A stretch of DNA of 64,000 bases from a virus. Each line of letters opens with the position of its first letter. Position 1 is the first letter of the stretch. The position numbers and the translations under genes are program-made. Where the stretch lies: positions 62,001-126,000 of IMG/VR virus record IMGVR_UViG_3300017971_000190; one strand, given 5' to 3'. Positions 42,091-50,768 of the stretch are shown piece by piece. Below the pieces are notes generated by a model, which did no database searches, was not told the origin of the DNA, and saw nothing but the letters and a program-made list of their open reading frames with translations.

Positions 42091-42515
42091 TGTTGGTAGA
42101 TTGCAAAGCAGAATTTCATGGAGATCAGGACGCTATTCAAGCTCTTGGCTTCGTGACTACAGATGATCAACAGACGAGTCTACATACATATTTAAAAGAG
42201 GCCCATTTTCATCTTATTCATATGGATCACATAATTGATAGTATTGAAGTTCGAGAAGAGCATTTTCTTCCTCCAGATACGAGTGAAGAAACAAACATAG
42301 GTGAGTTTAGAGCTTTCTTTCATCATTATCCAACCAGACGAGGATTACAAATTAGATTTTCTGTAATGTTACAAGACGGAAAATCAGCAGAAGCACAAAG
42401 AGAAGTTGGAGCTTTCAGAGACAAAAGAGTTGATAACTCCAATCCTCTTTTAGCAGGACGTGAGGCTTTAATTTGGCCTCTTTTACCCAAAATTGACTAC
42501 CACAGGAACCAGTAA
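42090..42515 (+). CDS. Small virion-module protein
   Basis: 141 residues from a GTG sharing one base with the previous stop. Alpha/beta with a hydrophobic-polar strand (RRGLQIRFSVMLQDG). Likely neck or tail terminator by position only. Confidence 0.5.
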   Translation: MLVDCKAEFHGDQDAIQALGFVTTDDQQTSLHTYLKEAHFHLIHMDHIIDSIEVREEHFLPPDTSEETNIGEFRAFFHHYPTRRGLQIRFSVMLQDGKSAEAQREVGAFRDKRVDNSNPLLAGREALIWPLLPKIDYHRNQ

Positions 42516-42520
42516 GTATC

Positions 42521-42964
42521 ATGATTAAAGTTGTAAAATTTTATAAACCGCTTCAGTTAGATCCCGGTGAATTTAAAAGTTACACTGTTGAAGATGAAAT
42601 GGGAACAGCTAAATTTGTATTTCTTCCAGAATTAAGAGTTTATAACCCACAAGGTGGTTTCGATTGCCATTTGGTTGTTAAGCATATTTTTGAGCTTGGT
42701 TTTGGAGACGACCCTCTTTGGCAAGGTACTGAAGAATTTATTGTTGTAGATGAAATAATTCCTCCCAACGCTTTTAGAGCTTACAATTTCACTCCACAAT
42801 TGGATAAGGCTACTAAAATAGTTACACGACATGTTGTTACAATTACCAACGAAGATCCTGTTAATCAGCGTATCATTAAATCTCTAATTTTCGGTCTGAC
42901 AGAAACCCAGGTTAATTTGGGTGACGATTCTGGTGTTATCACCACTCAGCAAACGAACGTTTAG
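42521..42964 (+). CDS. Beta-rich virion-module protein
   Basis: 147 residues. Strands throughout (KYKPLQLDPGEFKSYTV-like opening, EEFIVVDEIIPPNAFRAYNF). Looks like a small virion beta sandwich; no family recognised. Confidence 0.5.
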   Translation: MIKVVKFYKPLQLDPGEFKSYTVEDEMGTAKFVFLPELRVYNPQGGFDCHLVVKHIFELGFGDDPLWQGTEEFIVVDEIIPPNAFRAYNFTPQLDKATKIVTRHVVTITNEDPVNQRIIKSLIFGLTETQVNLGDDSGVITTQQTNV

Positions 42965-42991
42965 CTCCCTAGCTGCGAGGAGAAATAGAAC

Positions 42992-43546
42992 ATGGCAGGT
43001 CCAAGTCTTGATTATAGTGCTTTTGCATCTAATCCCTACGGTGTTTTAGTTAAACCGATTGACCACACTAATCCGGATGCTCCCACCAGTAAGACGTACC
43101 ATGGTATTACTATTGAAGCCAATGGTGCTGTTTTAGGTCGTATTCAGAGCTGGAATGTTAGTGGGGCATACACTCGTGAGGGTGAGCATGTTTATGAACT
43201 AAATAACCGTACTTGGGGACGACCTGTTGACTATGTTCCTGGCAGAGCTACTGGTTATAATATTGCTGCTACCATGGCAGAAATCTGGAATAAAGAAGTC
43301 GAAGTCCAATTGGGAATGGTTCGCAGTGGTAACCAGTGGGTAGATTTAATTGACCAGAATTTCCCCTTTACGTGCCGGGAATTCTGGTTCCGTGGTGCAG
43401 CTATTTATCGTGTTTGGACCTACAGAGGTTGTTGGTTTACCAATCGTAATGAAGAGAATTTCACGTCGGAAGGAAATGCTCGGGTAATCAGTAGTTTTGA
43501 ATTTAATTACGTAGCTCGACAACTTACCAGCGGTGTGGCAGCGTAG
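42992..43546 (+). CDS. Tail tube protein (gp19-like)
   Basis: 184 residues with GCGAGGAG upstream. YHGITIEANGAVLGRIQSW, then NVSGAYTREGEHVYELNNRT and FEFNYVARQLTSG have the pattern of gp19-type tail tube subunits, and the size fits. Polymerises into the inner tube that the sheath surrounds. Its GITIEANG segment is shared with the 77-residue protein at 7733. Family assignment by pattern and gene order. Confidence 0.65.
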   Translation: MAGPSLDYSAFASNPYGVLVKPIDHTNPDAPTSKTYHGITIEANGAVLGRIQSWNVSGAYTREGEHVYELNNRTWGRPVDYVPGRATGYNIAATMAEIWNKEVEVQLGMVRSGNQWVDLIDQNFPFTCREFWFRGAAIYRVWTYRGCWFTNRNEENFTSEGNARVISSFEFNYVARQLTSGVAA

Positions 43547-43669
43547 CCATAAAATCTTATTTTTCTTGTTCTTTCGCTGATAGATCGTTCTTCCTGTTTG
43601 TTAATACATACTAGATGGGTAGCAACGTGAACCGAAGCAGGACGCATCAGCGAGAGGCAGGAAACGAAG

Positions 43670-44968
43670 ATGGCAGGCAAATTCCGATTTCAATCCGGCA
43701 ACAAATTCTCCCATACCCACTACGCAGATCCCGATAAGTTCAATTCTAAAAAAACGCCGGGGAAACAAAAACTAAACGCCAATCGTGCGTTGATCAATAA
43801 AAGTGTACGCTTTATCAAGAAGGCTATTGAAAAATTGGAAAAATTGGAGAAAAAATTTGAAGCTACTCTTGCATCTCCCTATGTCGCAAAAACCCAATTT
43901 AAAAAACTGCATGAAGTTAAAAATGATTTGATGATGGCTAAAGCCACACTTCAAGATGTAAGTGTGAGGCCAGTAAAAAAGACTACGGCTAAATTGGAAA
44001 ATTTAAGCATGCAGCTCAAAGAGCTGATTCCACGAATTAAAAAATCTCCCCTCTTTGCCAATGAATTGGTAATTTCCTCTAGTAAAAAAGTTAAAAAAGA
44101 AGCTGCTTTACCCCTTATCAAGACTACTATCAAAAAATTGAAAAAGAGTGTCGTTTCACTAGAAAAAAGAATTGACTCAATAACCAAACAAATGGATAAC
44201 ATTAAAAGATCTCCTAAAAAAGAAACAGATGACTTAGTTGCTTCAGTAGAAGAAGATGAAAAGGATAAATCGAAACAACTCACTCCCCAGTTCGTTGACG
44301 ACTTTTTTAAAACGGCTGCAGAAAGAGGGTGGACAGTCAACACAGACGTCAAAGAAATTTTCAACAAGCCTCAACCGACTAAAGTAGTGAGAAATTTGGA
44401 TGAAGGGATGGAAGTAATCAAAAATGTTTCCCTTCCTAAGTCCAACCTTTTAACTGAAGAAACCCCAATTGGTCTACTAGAATTTCCTATCATACTAGTG
44501 CAAAAAAGACGTTTTTCTGAACGGTTGATTAAAGAAATTCTGAAACTTAATTTAGGATATGAAATTCATATTGTACTGGGCGGTTACTTAGTAATTACAG
44601 GCGCTCTGCTTATGGGAATCCACCGCTCTATGATTAGGGTCTATAACAATGCTTCTCTTAAAGATCCATCAACATATTGGAATCGAGAAGTCTCTTTATT
44701 TAAGAAAACAAAAGTAGAAAAAACTAAAAAAGACCAGCTCAAAATTAAAATAGATACATCTAAATTTGCAAAACTTGTTCCTTTTTTGCAAGAGGAAAAT
44801 CCTCGTTACGAAGAAATACTTAATAAAGCTAGACCCACCAATCCAGCCACCCTTTTTGGCACTCATTATTATTGTCCTCTCTTTCCTCAAGGAACAGAGT
44901 CTATTAATATTATCAGCATTGATAATTGGTCCCCTTTGTTCCAGAAATCAGAAACCACAAAAGCCTAA
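43670..44968 (+). CDS. Coiled-coil virion-module protein
   Basis: 432 residues. Residues 35-200 are Lys/Glu/Leu-rich coiled coil (FIKKAIEKLEKLEKKFEATL); 205-430 form an alpha/beta domain with a hydrophobic hairpin (IHIVLGGYLVITGALLMGI) that may be membrane-active. Lies between tube and chaperone genes. No family recognised. The 123-bp gap before it shows no clear promoter. Confidence 0.5.
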   Translation: MAGKFRFQSGNKFSHTHYADPDKFNSKKTPGKQKLNANRALINKSVRFIKKAIEKLEKLEKKFEATLASPYVAKTQFKKLHEVKNDLMMAKATLQDVSVRPVKKTTAKLENLSMQLKELIPRIKKSPLFANELVISSSKKVKKEAALPLIKTTIKKLKKSVVSLEKRIDSITKQMDNIKRSPKKETDDLVASVEEDEKDKSKQLTPQFVDDFFKTAAERGWTVNTDVKEIFNKPQPTKVVRNLDEGMEVIKNVSLPKSNLLTEETPIGLLEFPIILVQKRRFSERLIKEILKLNLGYEIHIVLGGYLVITGALLMGIHRSMIRVYNNASLKDPSTYWNREVSLFKKTKVEKTKKDQLKIKIDTSKFAKLVPFLQEENPRYEEILNKARPTNPATLFGTHYYCPLFPQGTESINIISIDNWSPLFQKSETTKA

Positions 44969-44982
44969 GGAAATTAAATATC

Positions 44983-46320
44983 ATGGGAACTCAAAAAACA
45001 GGTAAAGGCGGAACTACTCAACCTCCTAAGCAGGTAGGACCGAAAAATAAATGGGAAAATACTACTAAAGATGAAGATATTATTGATGCTAGACAAGCAG
45101 CTACCAGTCCTCCTGAAGAAGATTTAGGTTTGCGAGCTGATGAGGCTTTTGAACCAGACCCACATGGTTTTGAACCTTCTTCTCAAAGAGTAGAAGAAAA
45201 TGCAGGTCGCAGTATGATTCCTCTGAAAGGAGAGGATTTATCTACTCTTCATAAAATGCATGCTCCTGGAGAATCTATGGTTCCAGATCCTCATAAAGAA
45301 ATGAGTGATCGTCATTTAGATCCTAATTCTTCAGCTTTTAATGATGAGAAATTTGATGATGAAGAGGTTTTAGCTAAATCAGTTCCTCGTCATATTCAAG
45401 CAGATCAAGTTGCAGATGATTTACTGGGAGATTTTTCTCCAAGTGCAGATCTAGAAGAGGCTTACCAACAGCAACGTCGTCCATCGTCTAAACCACACAA
45501 TCAAATTGAAAAAGAGGTCCCTCAAGATCCTGCTATGGCAGCCAACGCTGGGAATATGGAAGAAGCTGCTCGTATTTTAGAAGCACTAATTAGAAAAGCA
45601 AACAAAGCCAGAGGAGAAGGTGATTTAAAAACTGCTGCTGAGTTAACTACTATTGCTCAGAAAATAGTAGCAAGTTCACAATTAAAGAGACAACAGACCA
45701 AAAAAGAACGTCATCCGGCTCTGAAGAAACTACTCAACAATTTAGGATTGGAAAAGATTCAACATACAGATATTGAGTGGTTAGGATCTAAATGGCGTTT
45801 CGCTGCTAGACCAGCTCCTCTTGACTACTGGTTAGGAGCTAATACCGGACCTGAAGGATTAGAGCTAAATGCTGCTATTGTAGCAGCTGGATTAGTTGGC
45901 TTAGACGATGAAGAAGGGGTTATGCACCCAATTTGGGAAGTTCATAATATTTCTCTTTCCGCACATTATGAATTTGAGGTTCCAGGGCCAGATGAAAATT
46001 TACCACCTGTTACGGAAGATGTTGACATTCCTGTTTATCACAAAATGTGTGAGAGTTGTTCTGTAGAAATACCTGTTGAAAGTGAGGCGTGTGAAGTTTG
46101 TGGAGCAGCTGTAGATCTTTACGATTTACCTGTAGATTTGCGTATTCGTTGTGCTGAAGCCTCTTTTAAACTATTAACCGAGAAGCTTTGTTTAGATGCT
46201 CTTGATTTAAGTGATTTAGTGACTAAATATAGAGAAGCAATGCCAGACCGAAAATTTGATAAGGAGGAAGTGTTCCCTTTCGTGAAACTCTTGCCGAAGC
46301 GGAGCGAGATGGGGATGTAG
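44983..46320 (+). CDS. Tail-assembly chaperone, zero-frame product
   Basis: 445 residues from the ATG at 44983. The N-terminal 170 residues are Pro/Asp/Glu-rich and probably disordered; residues 190-240 are a helix pair; CESC...CEVC (about 367-384) is a zinc ribbon. The position just before the tape-measure gene and the overlapping -1 frame match the G/GT chaperone pairs of tailed phages. It is far longer than usual. Most ribosomes would stop at the TAG at 46318. Confidence 0.6.
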   Translation: MGTQKTGKGGTTQPPKQVGPKNKWENTTKDEDIIDARQAATSPPEEDLGLRADEAFEPDPHGFEPSSQRVEENAGRSMIPLKGEDLSTLHKMHAPGESMVPDPHKEMSDRHLDPNSSAFNDEKFDDEEVLAKSVPRHIQADQVADDLLGDFSPSADLEEAYQQQRRPSSKPHNQIEKEVPQDPAMAANAGNMEEAARILEALIRKANKARGEGDLKTAAELTTIAQKIVASSQLKRQQTKKERHPALKKLLNNLGLEKIQHTDIEWLGSKWRFAARPAPLDYWLGANTGPEGLELNAAIVAAGLVGLDDEEGVMHPIWEVHNISLSAHYEFEVPGPDENLPPVTEDVDIPVYHKMCESCSVEIPVESEACEVCGAAVDLYDLPVDLRIRCAEASFKLLTEKLCLDALDLSDLVTKYREAMPDRKFDKEEVFPFVKLLPKRSEMGM

Positions 46321-46754
46321 AAGCTTTTGGCAGGGTTTTAGTTCACACGGGTATACTTCCAACAGAGGAGAAAGCTAAAAAACTGTGGCATAATAAAAGC
46401 GCTCTCTACATGATGGATTATTGGATTTCCAAAAAAGAGCAACAATCGAAACAAATGTTAGGAGAGGTACTTGGAGTATATTGGGATGAAGACAGCTTAG
46501 AAGCTATTTTAAGAGAGCCTGATTTACGCGATTATAAAAATAGAAGTAAACAAAAGAATTTCTTCTGGCCAATGCTATTGGCGTTGAAACCAGAATTCCT
46601 TGATATACTTAGAAAATCTACAGGTCGTAAATTTGGTATTAATTCTCCAGAATGGGCTAGAGATGAGGAAAACTTTGTTGACATGTTCGATTGGAAAACG
46701 GAAGACTTCGTACAATTTGTTGGGGCAGCTGTAATGCCTCGTGTGAAAAAATAA
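46263..46754 (+). CDS. -1 frame extension of the tail-assembly chaperone (fusion product)
   Basis: This frame is open from 46263 and reads through as RETLAEAERDGDVEAFGR...LYMMDYWISKKEQQSKQ without a standard start before 46410. A -1 slip at CCCTTTC would add 157 residues to the first 433 of the upstream gene, giving a roughly 590-residue product, join(44983..46281,46281..46754). The segment is helical and Trp-rich, as in T domains that recruit the tape-measure protein. Independent initiation at the ATG at 46410 is the alternative, but there is no ribosome site before it. Confidence 0.7.
   Translation, partial: GGSVPFRETLAEAERDGDVEAFGRVLVHTGILPTEEKAKKLWHNKSALYMMDYWISKKEQQSKQMLGEVLGVYWDEDSLEAILREPDLRDYKNRSKQKNFFWPMLLALKPEFLDILRKSTGRKFGINSPEWARDEENFVDMFDWKTEDFVQFVGAAVMPRVKK
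46275..46281 (+). promoter_or_regulatory. -1 ribosomal frameshift site CCCTTTC
   Basis: The heptamer C-CCT-TTC is exactly in phase with the zero frame (CCT at 46276, TTC at 46279), the canonical X XXY YYZ form. It lies within the overlap 46263-46320 where both frames are open. About ten bases downstream, TGCCGAAGC (46292-46300) can pair with GCTTTTGGCA (46333-46342, one bulge), a possible stimulatory stem-loop. Confidence 0.75.
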
Positions 46755-46772
46755 AATGTGTGAGTAGTTTCC

Positions 46773-49535
46773 ATGGCAGACGACGACACCACTAAAAAGA
46801 CAACTGAGGGTACAGAAGACCTAGCGAAGGCTACGCAAAAGCAAGCCGATGCTATGAAGCAGATGACGCAGAGTACTCGTCCTGCTACCAAAGCTCTCAA
46901 CAGTTGGAATTTAGAAACTGATGCTGCTATTGGTAATCAAGAAAGATTAGCCGATGTAATTCGACAAGAAACAGATGAGATTAAAAAGCAAGTTAAGGAG
47001 ATGGGATCCCTTAACATGCAAGTTAAGGACATTAGTGGCTCTATTCAAGGTTTCATGGGAAATCTTAAGCGCCACATGTCGGTTAGCCATCAGTATAATC
47101 GTCTTCTTAAACAAATGCGAGAAGGCCAAAAAGATTATACTGCTAGTTTACAATTGTCTACCAGTGAGTTGGGGAAAGCTAGTGCTCAAAGTCAGAAACA
47201 TATTGACGCTCTTAATGATGCCTACATTGAAGCACGTATGAGAGCTGCCGAATATGGTTTAGAAGCTCAAGAAGTAGAAGCTCATACAAGAGAACTGCAT
47301 GGAGCTTTCGGAGCGCAACTACAAGCAATGGGGAATGTAGGAGTAGAGCTAAAAAAATTACAGAAAAGTACTTTCGCTTTTTCTCGTTTTATGGGGATTG
47401 ATTATAGTGAAAGTGTTCGTCATATTGACGACCGTCTTATGCACAGCACTAAAACGTTGGAGGAAGTTAGACAGGAAACACTCCTGGTCGCTAAGTCTGC
47501 TGATACTTATGCTAACAATCTTAAAAAACTGGGAAAAAGAGCACTTCAAACAGGAAATATTACTAAACAAGGATTTTTGAAAATTATTCAAGAAATTGGA
47601 TCAGAATTTAAAAGTGGTAAATTCGCAGCTGAAGGTTTTGCAAAAAGTACTGCACTGTTTTTAGAAGTGGGTAAAAAACATGGTATGACTCCTGAAGAAG
47701 CTAAGCAAATGGCTACCGGTTTTGGTAAGGTAATTAGTCAAATGGGTAGCGCTCAAAGTATTTTTGGAATTAAAACAGCACAAGTATTCGGAAATATGTT
47801 AACTAATATAGGACAAATCCAAGATGAAAATTTGAGAAAGAGACTGGGTTACTACGCAAAAAGACAAGAAGAACAAGGTGCACTTAATATTTTAGATCTT
47901 CGTGGTATAGCTGCTGCTGTGAAAGGTAGTAGTGAAGGTATTAATATGTTGTTGGGCAGTTTAGAAAAGCTGAACTTACCAGAAAATGCACTGAGAGCTA
48001 TTGTGGGAGAGATGGTTGGACCTGAACAACAACACTTAGCCGATCTCCTGGTTGAACAGATTAGATCAGGAGAACTTCGAAAAGGATTTGAAAAAGAATC
48101 GCTTGCCCATTCTAAAAAGGGAGGGGAGGAAGCTGAACTACAAACTGCTATTTGGGAAAAAGATTTGTATACTATGGTCAAAGAAGGCGCTACTGCCACC
48201 GATCAGCGTTATAAAGCTATTAGAGCTATTGAGGAATTCAAAGGAAAAATGCTGGCTTGGTTAGATAAGTATTGGATATTTATAGTTGCTGCACAATCTG
48301 CACAAACCATATCTTCTTTATTTGGTAGAGGGGGTATGTTAAGCGGATTACTTGGAAGAGGAGGAGCTGGAGCTGCTAGTACAGCTGCAACAGGGGCTGC
48401 TGGAGCTGGACGTATGGCATTAGCTGGGAAAGCTTTAGGTGTTGCTGGAGCCGCTTATACAGGTTGGAATGTAGGTAAATGGTTAAATACAAAAGTTGGG
48501 GAAGATATTGCAAGTGGTCAGTTTAGCCATCATATGGGGGAGCAAGCTCAAGGAAATTTAACCGCACTAATGGGGAAAGATAGAACTCTTGCCAATTTCC
48601 TCAGTATGAAGCTAATGGAAGGAGGAGGAGGATCCGCAGAGGGATTTACTGTAAATAAAGAAGGTTGGGAAGATTTAAAAGAAAACACAGTACGTATTAG
48701 AGGAGCTGTCACTGAGGCACATAAACAAACTTACAAACAAAGACAAAAACAAATTAATGATGCAAAGAGGGATTGGAAAAAGCTTGATAAAAACCAAAGA
48801 AAACAAATAGAAAAAGCAGAAGAGCAGAATAAACAACTGAAACGTTTTATTGAAAAAGGTAGTATGAGTGATGCTGAGAAGAAAGCATATGATAAAGAAC
48901 AAACAAAGTTACTTTCAAAAGATTTTATAGAAAATGCTAATAAATTAAAAAAAGAAGAAACGGGAAAAGATTTTACTAAAGAAGGATTTCAGAATTATAT
49001 AGAAGATTTTGTTGGTATGACTGGACGTGTAACAGGTCCAGCTAATATACAGGTAGCTGTTGACGCTCTTATGAAAAGTAAAGAAGGTATGCGTATAGTT
49101 AAGAAAGCAAAGAAAGGAAAGGCTGTTGAAAGCGAGGCAGATGTTCGTAAAATTCTTGCACAAGCTATTCTTAAAAGGCGTGCTGGAGGTCTTTGGACAC
49201 CAACTAGTAAACAAACCAAAACAGAAAAAATGGAAGAAGCTCAAAATATTTACGGTAAAATCCAAAAAGGAAAAATTGTAGATCCCTATACACTTCGAGC
49301 TGCTGCTGAGTGGCAAGAAAAAATAAGACAACAATCTTCTGAAAAAGCGTTGAAACTGGATATTGGCACTGTAGATACAGGTGCGGCTAAAGAAGTTGTT
49401 GCAAAGGTAGGGGCCGATAACAGTATCGAAGCTACTTTCCCAGCCACTAGACTTAAAATACGAGGAAAAGACAGTGTAAAAGTAAATAATAACCATGAAG
49501 CCTTAAATAGGGCAAAGAAACCACCCGTACCGTAA
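46773..49535 (+). CDS. Tail tape-measure protein
   Basis: 920 residues from an ATG 18 bases after the chaperone stop. Long helical N-terminal two-thirds with coiled coils (ADVIRQETDEIKKQVKEM), a hydrophobic Gly/Ala-rich segment (about 503-570: WIFIVAAQSAQT, then GLLGRGGAGAAST), and a highly charged Lys/Glu-rich C-terminus. Position and composition fit a tape-measure protein that sets tail length and enters the host envelope. No muramidase or peptidase motif seen. Length would imply a tail of intermediate length. Confidence 0.8.
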   Translation: MADDDTTKKTTEGTEDLAKATQKQADAMKQMTQSTRPATKALNSWNLETDAAIGNQERLADVIRQETDEIKKQVKEMGSLNMQVKDISGSIQGFMGNLKRHMSVSHQYNRLLKQMREGQKDYTASLQLSTSELGKASAQSQKHIDALNDAYIEARMRAAEYGLEAQEVEAHTRELHGAFGAQLQAMGNVGVELKKLQKSTFAFSRFMGIDYSESVRHIDDRLMHSTKTLEEVRQETLLVAKSADTYANNLKKLGKRALQTGNITKQGFLKIIQEIGSEFKSGKFAAEGFAKSTALFLEVGKKHGMTPEEAKQMATGFGKVISQMGSAQSIFGIKTAQVFGNMLTNIGQIQDENLRKRLGYYAKRQEEQGALNILDLRGIAAAVKGSSEGINMLLGSLEKLNLPENALRAIVGEMVGPEQQHLADLLVEQIRSGELRKGFEKESLAHSKKGGEEAELQTAIWEKDLYTMVKEGATATDQRYKAIRAIEEFKGKMLAWLDKYWIFIVAAQSAQTISSLFGRGGMLSGLLGRGGAGAASTAATGAAGAGRMALAGKALGVAGAAYTGWNVGKWLNTKVGEDIASGQFSHHMGEQAQGNLTALMGKDRTLANFLSMKLMEGGGGSAEGFTVNKEGWEDLKENTVRIRGAVTEAHKQTYKQRQKQINDAKRDWKKLDKNQRKQIEKAEEQNKQLKRFIEKGSMSDAEKKAYDKEQTKLLSKDFIENANKLKKEETGKDFTKEGFQNYIEDFVGMTGRVTGPANIQVAVDALMKSKEGMRIVKKAKKGKAVESEADVRKILAQAILKRRAGGLWTPTSKQTKTEKMEEAQNIYGKIQKGKIVDPYTLRAAAEWQEKIRQQSSEKALKLDIGTVDTGAAKEVVAKVGADNSIEATFPATRLKIRGKDSVKVNNNHEALNRAKKPPVP

Positions 49536-49556
49536 GGTTAAGAAAGGAAGCACCCC

Positions 49557-49799
49557 ATGCGAGGAAGTAAAAGACTAGCTCAAGCTATGGCCAGAGGAAA
49601 AGTAGTAGTACGAAACATCACGGCTGGAGAGGTTAACCTTCAGCTGCTTTCAGATGATAATCAACAAATTACTATCATTATCGGTCCCTATGCAGATGAA
49701 GAGATTGCTCCCAAATACGTGAGCATTAAAGGTCTTACACGATCTCGTAATTTAGAAAAGAACCTAGGACAGAAGTCTCGTAAGCTTCAAGTTTTATAA
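49557..49799 (+). CDS. Small tail-module protein
   Basis: 80 residues with AAGGAAG upstream. Basic N-terminus, then strands (VVVRNITAGEVNLQLL, QQITIIIGPYADEEI). Probably a minor tail protein. Confidence 0.5.
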   Translation: MRGSKRLAQAMARGKVVVRNITAGEVNLQLLSDDNQQITIIIGPYADEEIAPKYVSIKGLTRSRNLEKNLGQKSRKLQVL

Positions 49800-49801
49800 A
49801 A

Positions 49802-50053
49802 ATGTCTGATAATTACACAGGTATTTATGTAGGTGGGTGTGCTAGAACGTTTTTATTCTCAGAAGAAAAAGGTCAGTTAGGATTGTTTTGTAGTCCAGAT
49901 TGCACAGGGGCAATTCGTAAATCAAATGGAGAAGAAACTGGTTATCGTATTGACTTTGTTGGAAGAGTCTATTTTCAAAGGGAATTAACTGATTTTCATT
50001 TTTGTAATGGACGTCTTTATGGCCCATCAAAAGCATTACCAGGAATAATATAA
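49802..50053 (+). CDS. Small hypothetical protein
   Basis: 83 residues, two bases after the previous stop. Beta-rich, with four Cys residues. Last + strand gene of the virion module. Confidence 0.5.
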   Translation: MSDNYTGIYVGGCARTFLFSEEKGQLGLFCSPDCTGAIRKSNGEETGYRIDFVGRVYFQRELTDFHFCNGRLYGPSKALPGII

Positions 50054-50071
50054 AAATACTAAAATTTAGTT

Positions 50072-50473
50072 TTACTCTTTAATCCATTCCCATCCACCTT
50101 TTTTGACTTTGTTGTTATTTTTCATTACACTCAACCATCTGTTAACCATTCTGGTTGTAACGTAAGGATGCCCATTACATTGAATTAATTTAGCCAATTA
50201 CATTGAATTTAAAGGGTGTTCGGAATTACTTAAGATAGCTTCTGCTGTTTTGGTCCACTTTTTGCCGTCATCAAAAAGATCTCGTAATTCCTTTGTAGTT
50301 AGATTTTCACTTTTCATATGTTTAAAACGAATAACCTTTATTCTATTATCGATAGTAGTTAGCTTTTGAGTTAGTTCAGCCACCCCAATTCTTCTTTCTT
50401 CTTCCAATGCCTTCCTTTTATTAAGTAAAAAATCAAGTCTGCTAAGTAGTTCTTCAGCACTTTTCCGTTTCAT
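50072..50473 (-). pseudogene. Minus-strand gene split by an in-frame TAA in a short duplication
   Basis: The ATG (CAT at 50471-50473) has GGGGAAG upstream and starts MKRKSAEELLSRLDFLL. After 91 residues a TAA (TTA at 50198-50200) interrupts, but the same frame continues LAKLIQCNGHPYVTTRMVNR, then WLSVMKNNNKVKKGGW, to a TAA at 50072-50074. The break lies at a direct repeat of ATTCAATGTAAT 23 bases apart, so a small duplication probably created the stop. The intact protein would be a 134-codon coiled-coil plus HTH-like protein. The C-terminal piece also has a TTG that could restart. Confidence 0.55.
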
Positions 50474-50500
50474 AATATCTTCCCCTTCTAATATTATAGC

Positions 50501-50529
50501 ATAATATACGATATTAAACCTCATGCCAA
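50501..50529 (-). promoter_or_regulatory. Promoter for the minus-strand gene
   Basis: On the minus strand TTGGCA (50529-50524), 17-bp spacer, TATTAT (50506-50501), about 30 bp before the ATG. It opens divergently to the small RNA gene on the + strand. Confidence 0.55.
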
Positions 50530-50606
50530 GTGTTTAAATAAGTCTGAAGTTTAAGGGGGATAACATGTTGTAATTATTTAAGTTTTACATTTTTGGAGTA
50601 AAGTAC

Positions 50607-50635
50607 TTGACAAATGCGCTGTCGGCAGGTAGACT
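50607..50635 (+). promoter_or_regulatory. Promoter of a small RNA, inside an inverted repeat
   Basis: TTGACA at 50607-50612, 17-bp spacer, TAGACT at 50630-50635. The spacer and -10 form the left arm of the 14-bp (19-bp with a bulge) inverted repeat ending at 50677, so a repressor could cover the promoter, or read-through RNA would hide it in a hairpin. Confidence 0.65.
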
Positions 50636-50677
50636 TCTTATTGTCTTACGGTAGTTTGTCTACCTGCCGACGAGCGC
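50616..50677. repeat. 19-bp inverted repeat across the small RNA promoter
   Basis: GTCGGCAGGTAGAC (50621-50634) and GTCTACCTGCCGAC (50658-50671) are exact complements; GCGCT (50616-50620) and AGCGC (50673-50677) extend the pairing beyond one bulged base. The central 23 bases are not symmetric. Confidence 0.7.
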
Positions 50678-50740
50678 TACAACAGGGTGCTCACCACGGG
50701 CCATCGAGGATGCCGGTAACACTCTCGATGGCCCTTTTTA
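50642..50740 (+). ncRNA. Small RNA of about 100 nt
   Basis: A promoter with perfect -35 and a start expected near 50642 is followed about 100 bases later by a strong intrinsic terminator, with no gene between. The first part of the RNA carries the right arm of the inverted repeat, single-stranded if the RNA starts at 50642, so it could base-pair with transcripts or DNA carrying the left arm. No known RNA family recognised. Confidence 0.6.
50698..50739 (+). terminator. Rho-independent terminator
   Basis: GGGCCATCGAG (50698-50708) pairs perfectly with CTCGATGGCCC (50724-50734) and is followed by five T (50735-50739): an 11-bp stem and 15-base loop. The strongest terminator in the window. Confidence 0.85.
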
Positions 50741-50768
50741 TATCTCCACTTTGTAAAACCTCACTATC

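Noticed and set aside
48945-49496. Minus-strand frame of 183 codons inside the tape-measure gene
   Set aside because: Antisense shadow of Lys/Glu-rich coding, giving a Phe/Ser/Leu-rich product without a ribosome site.
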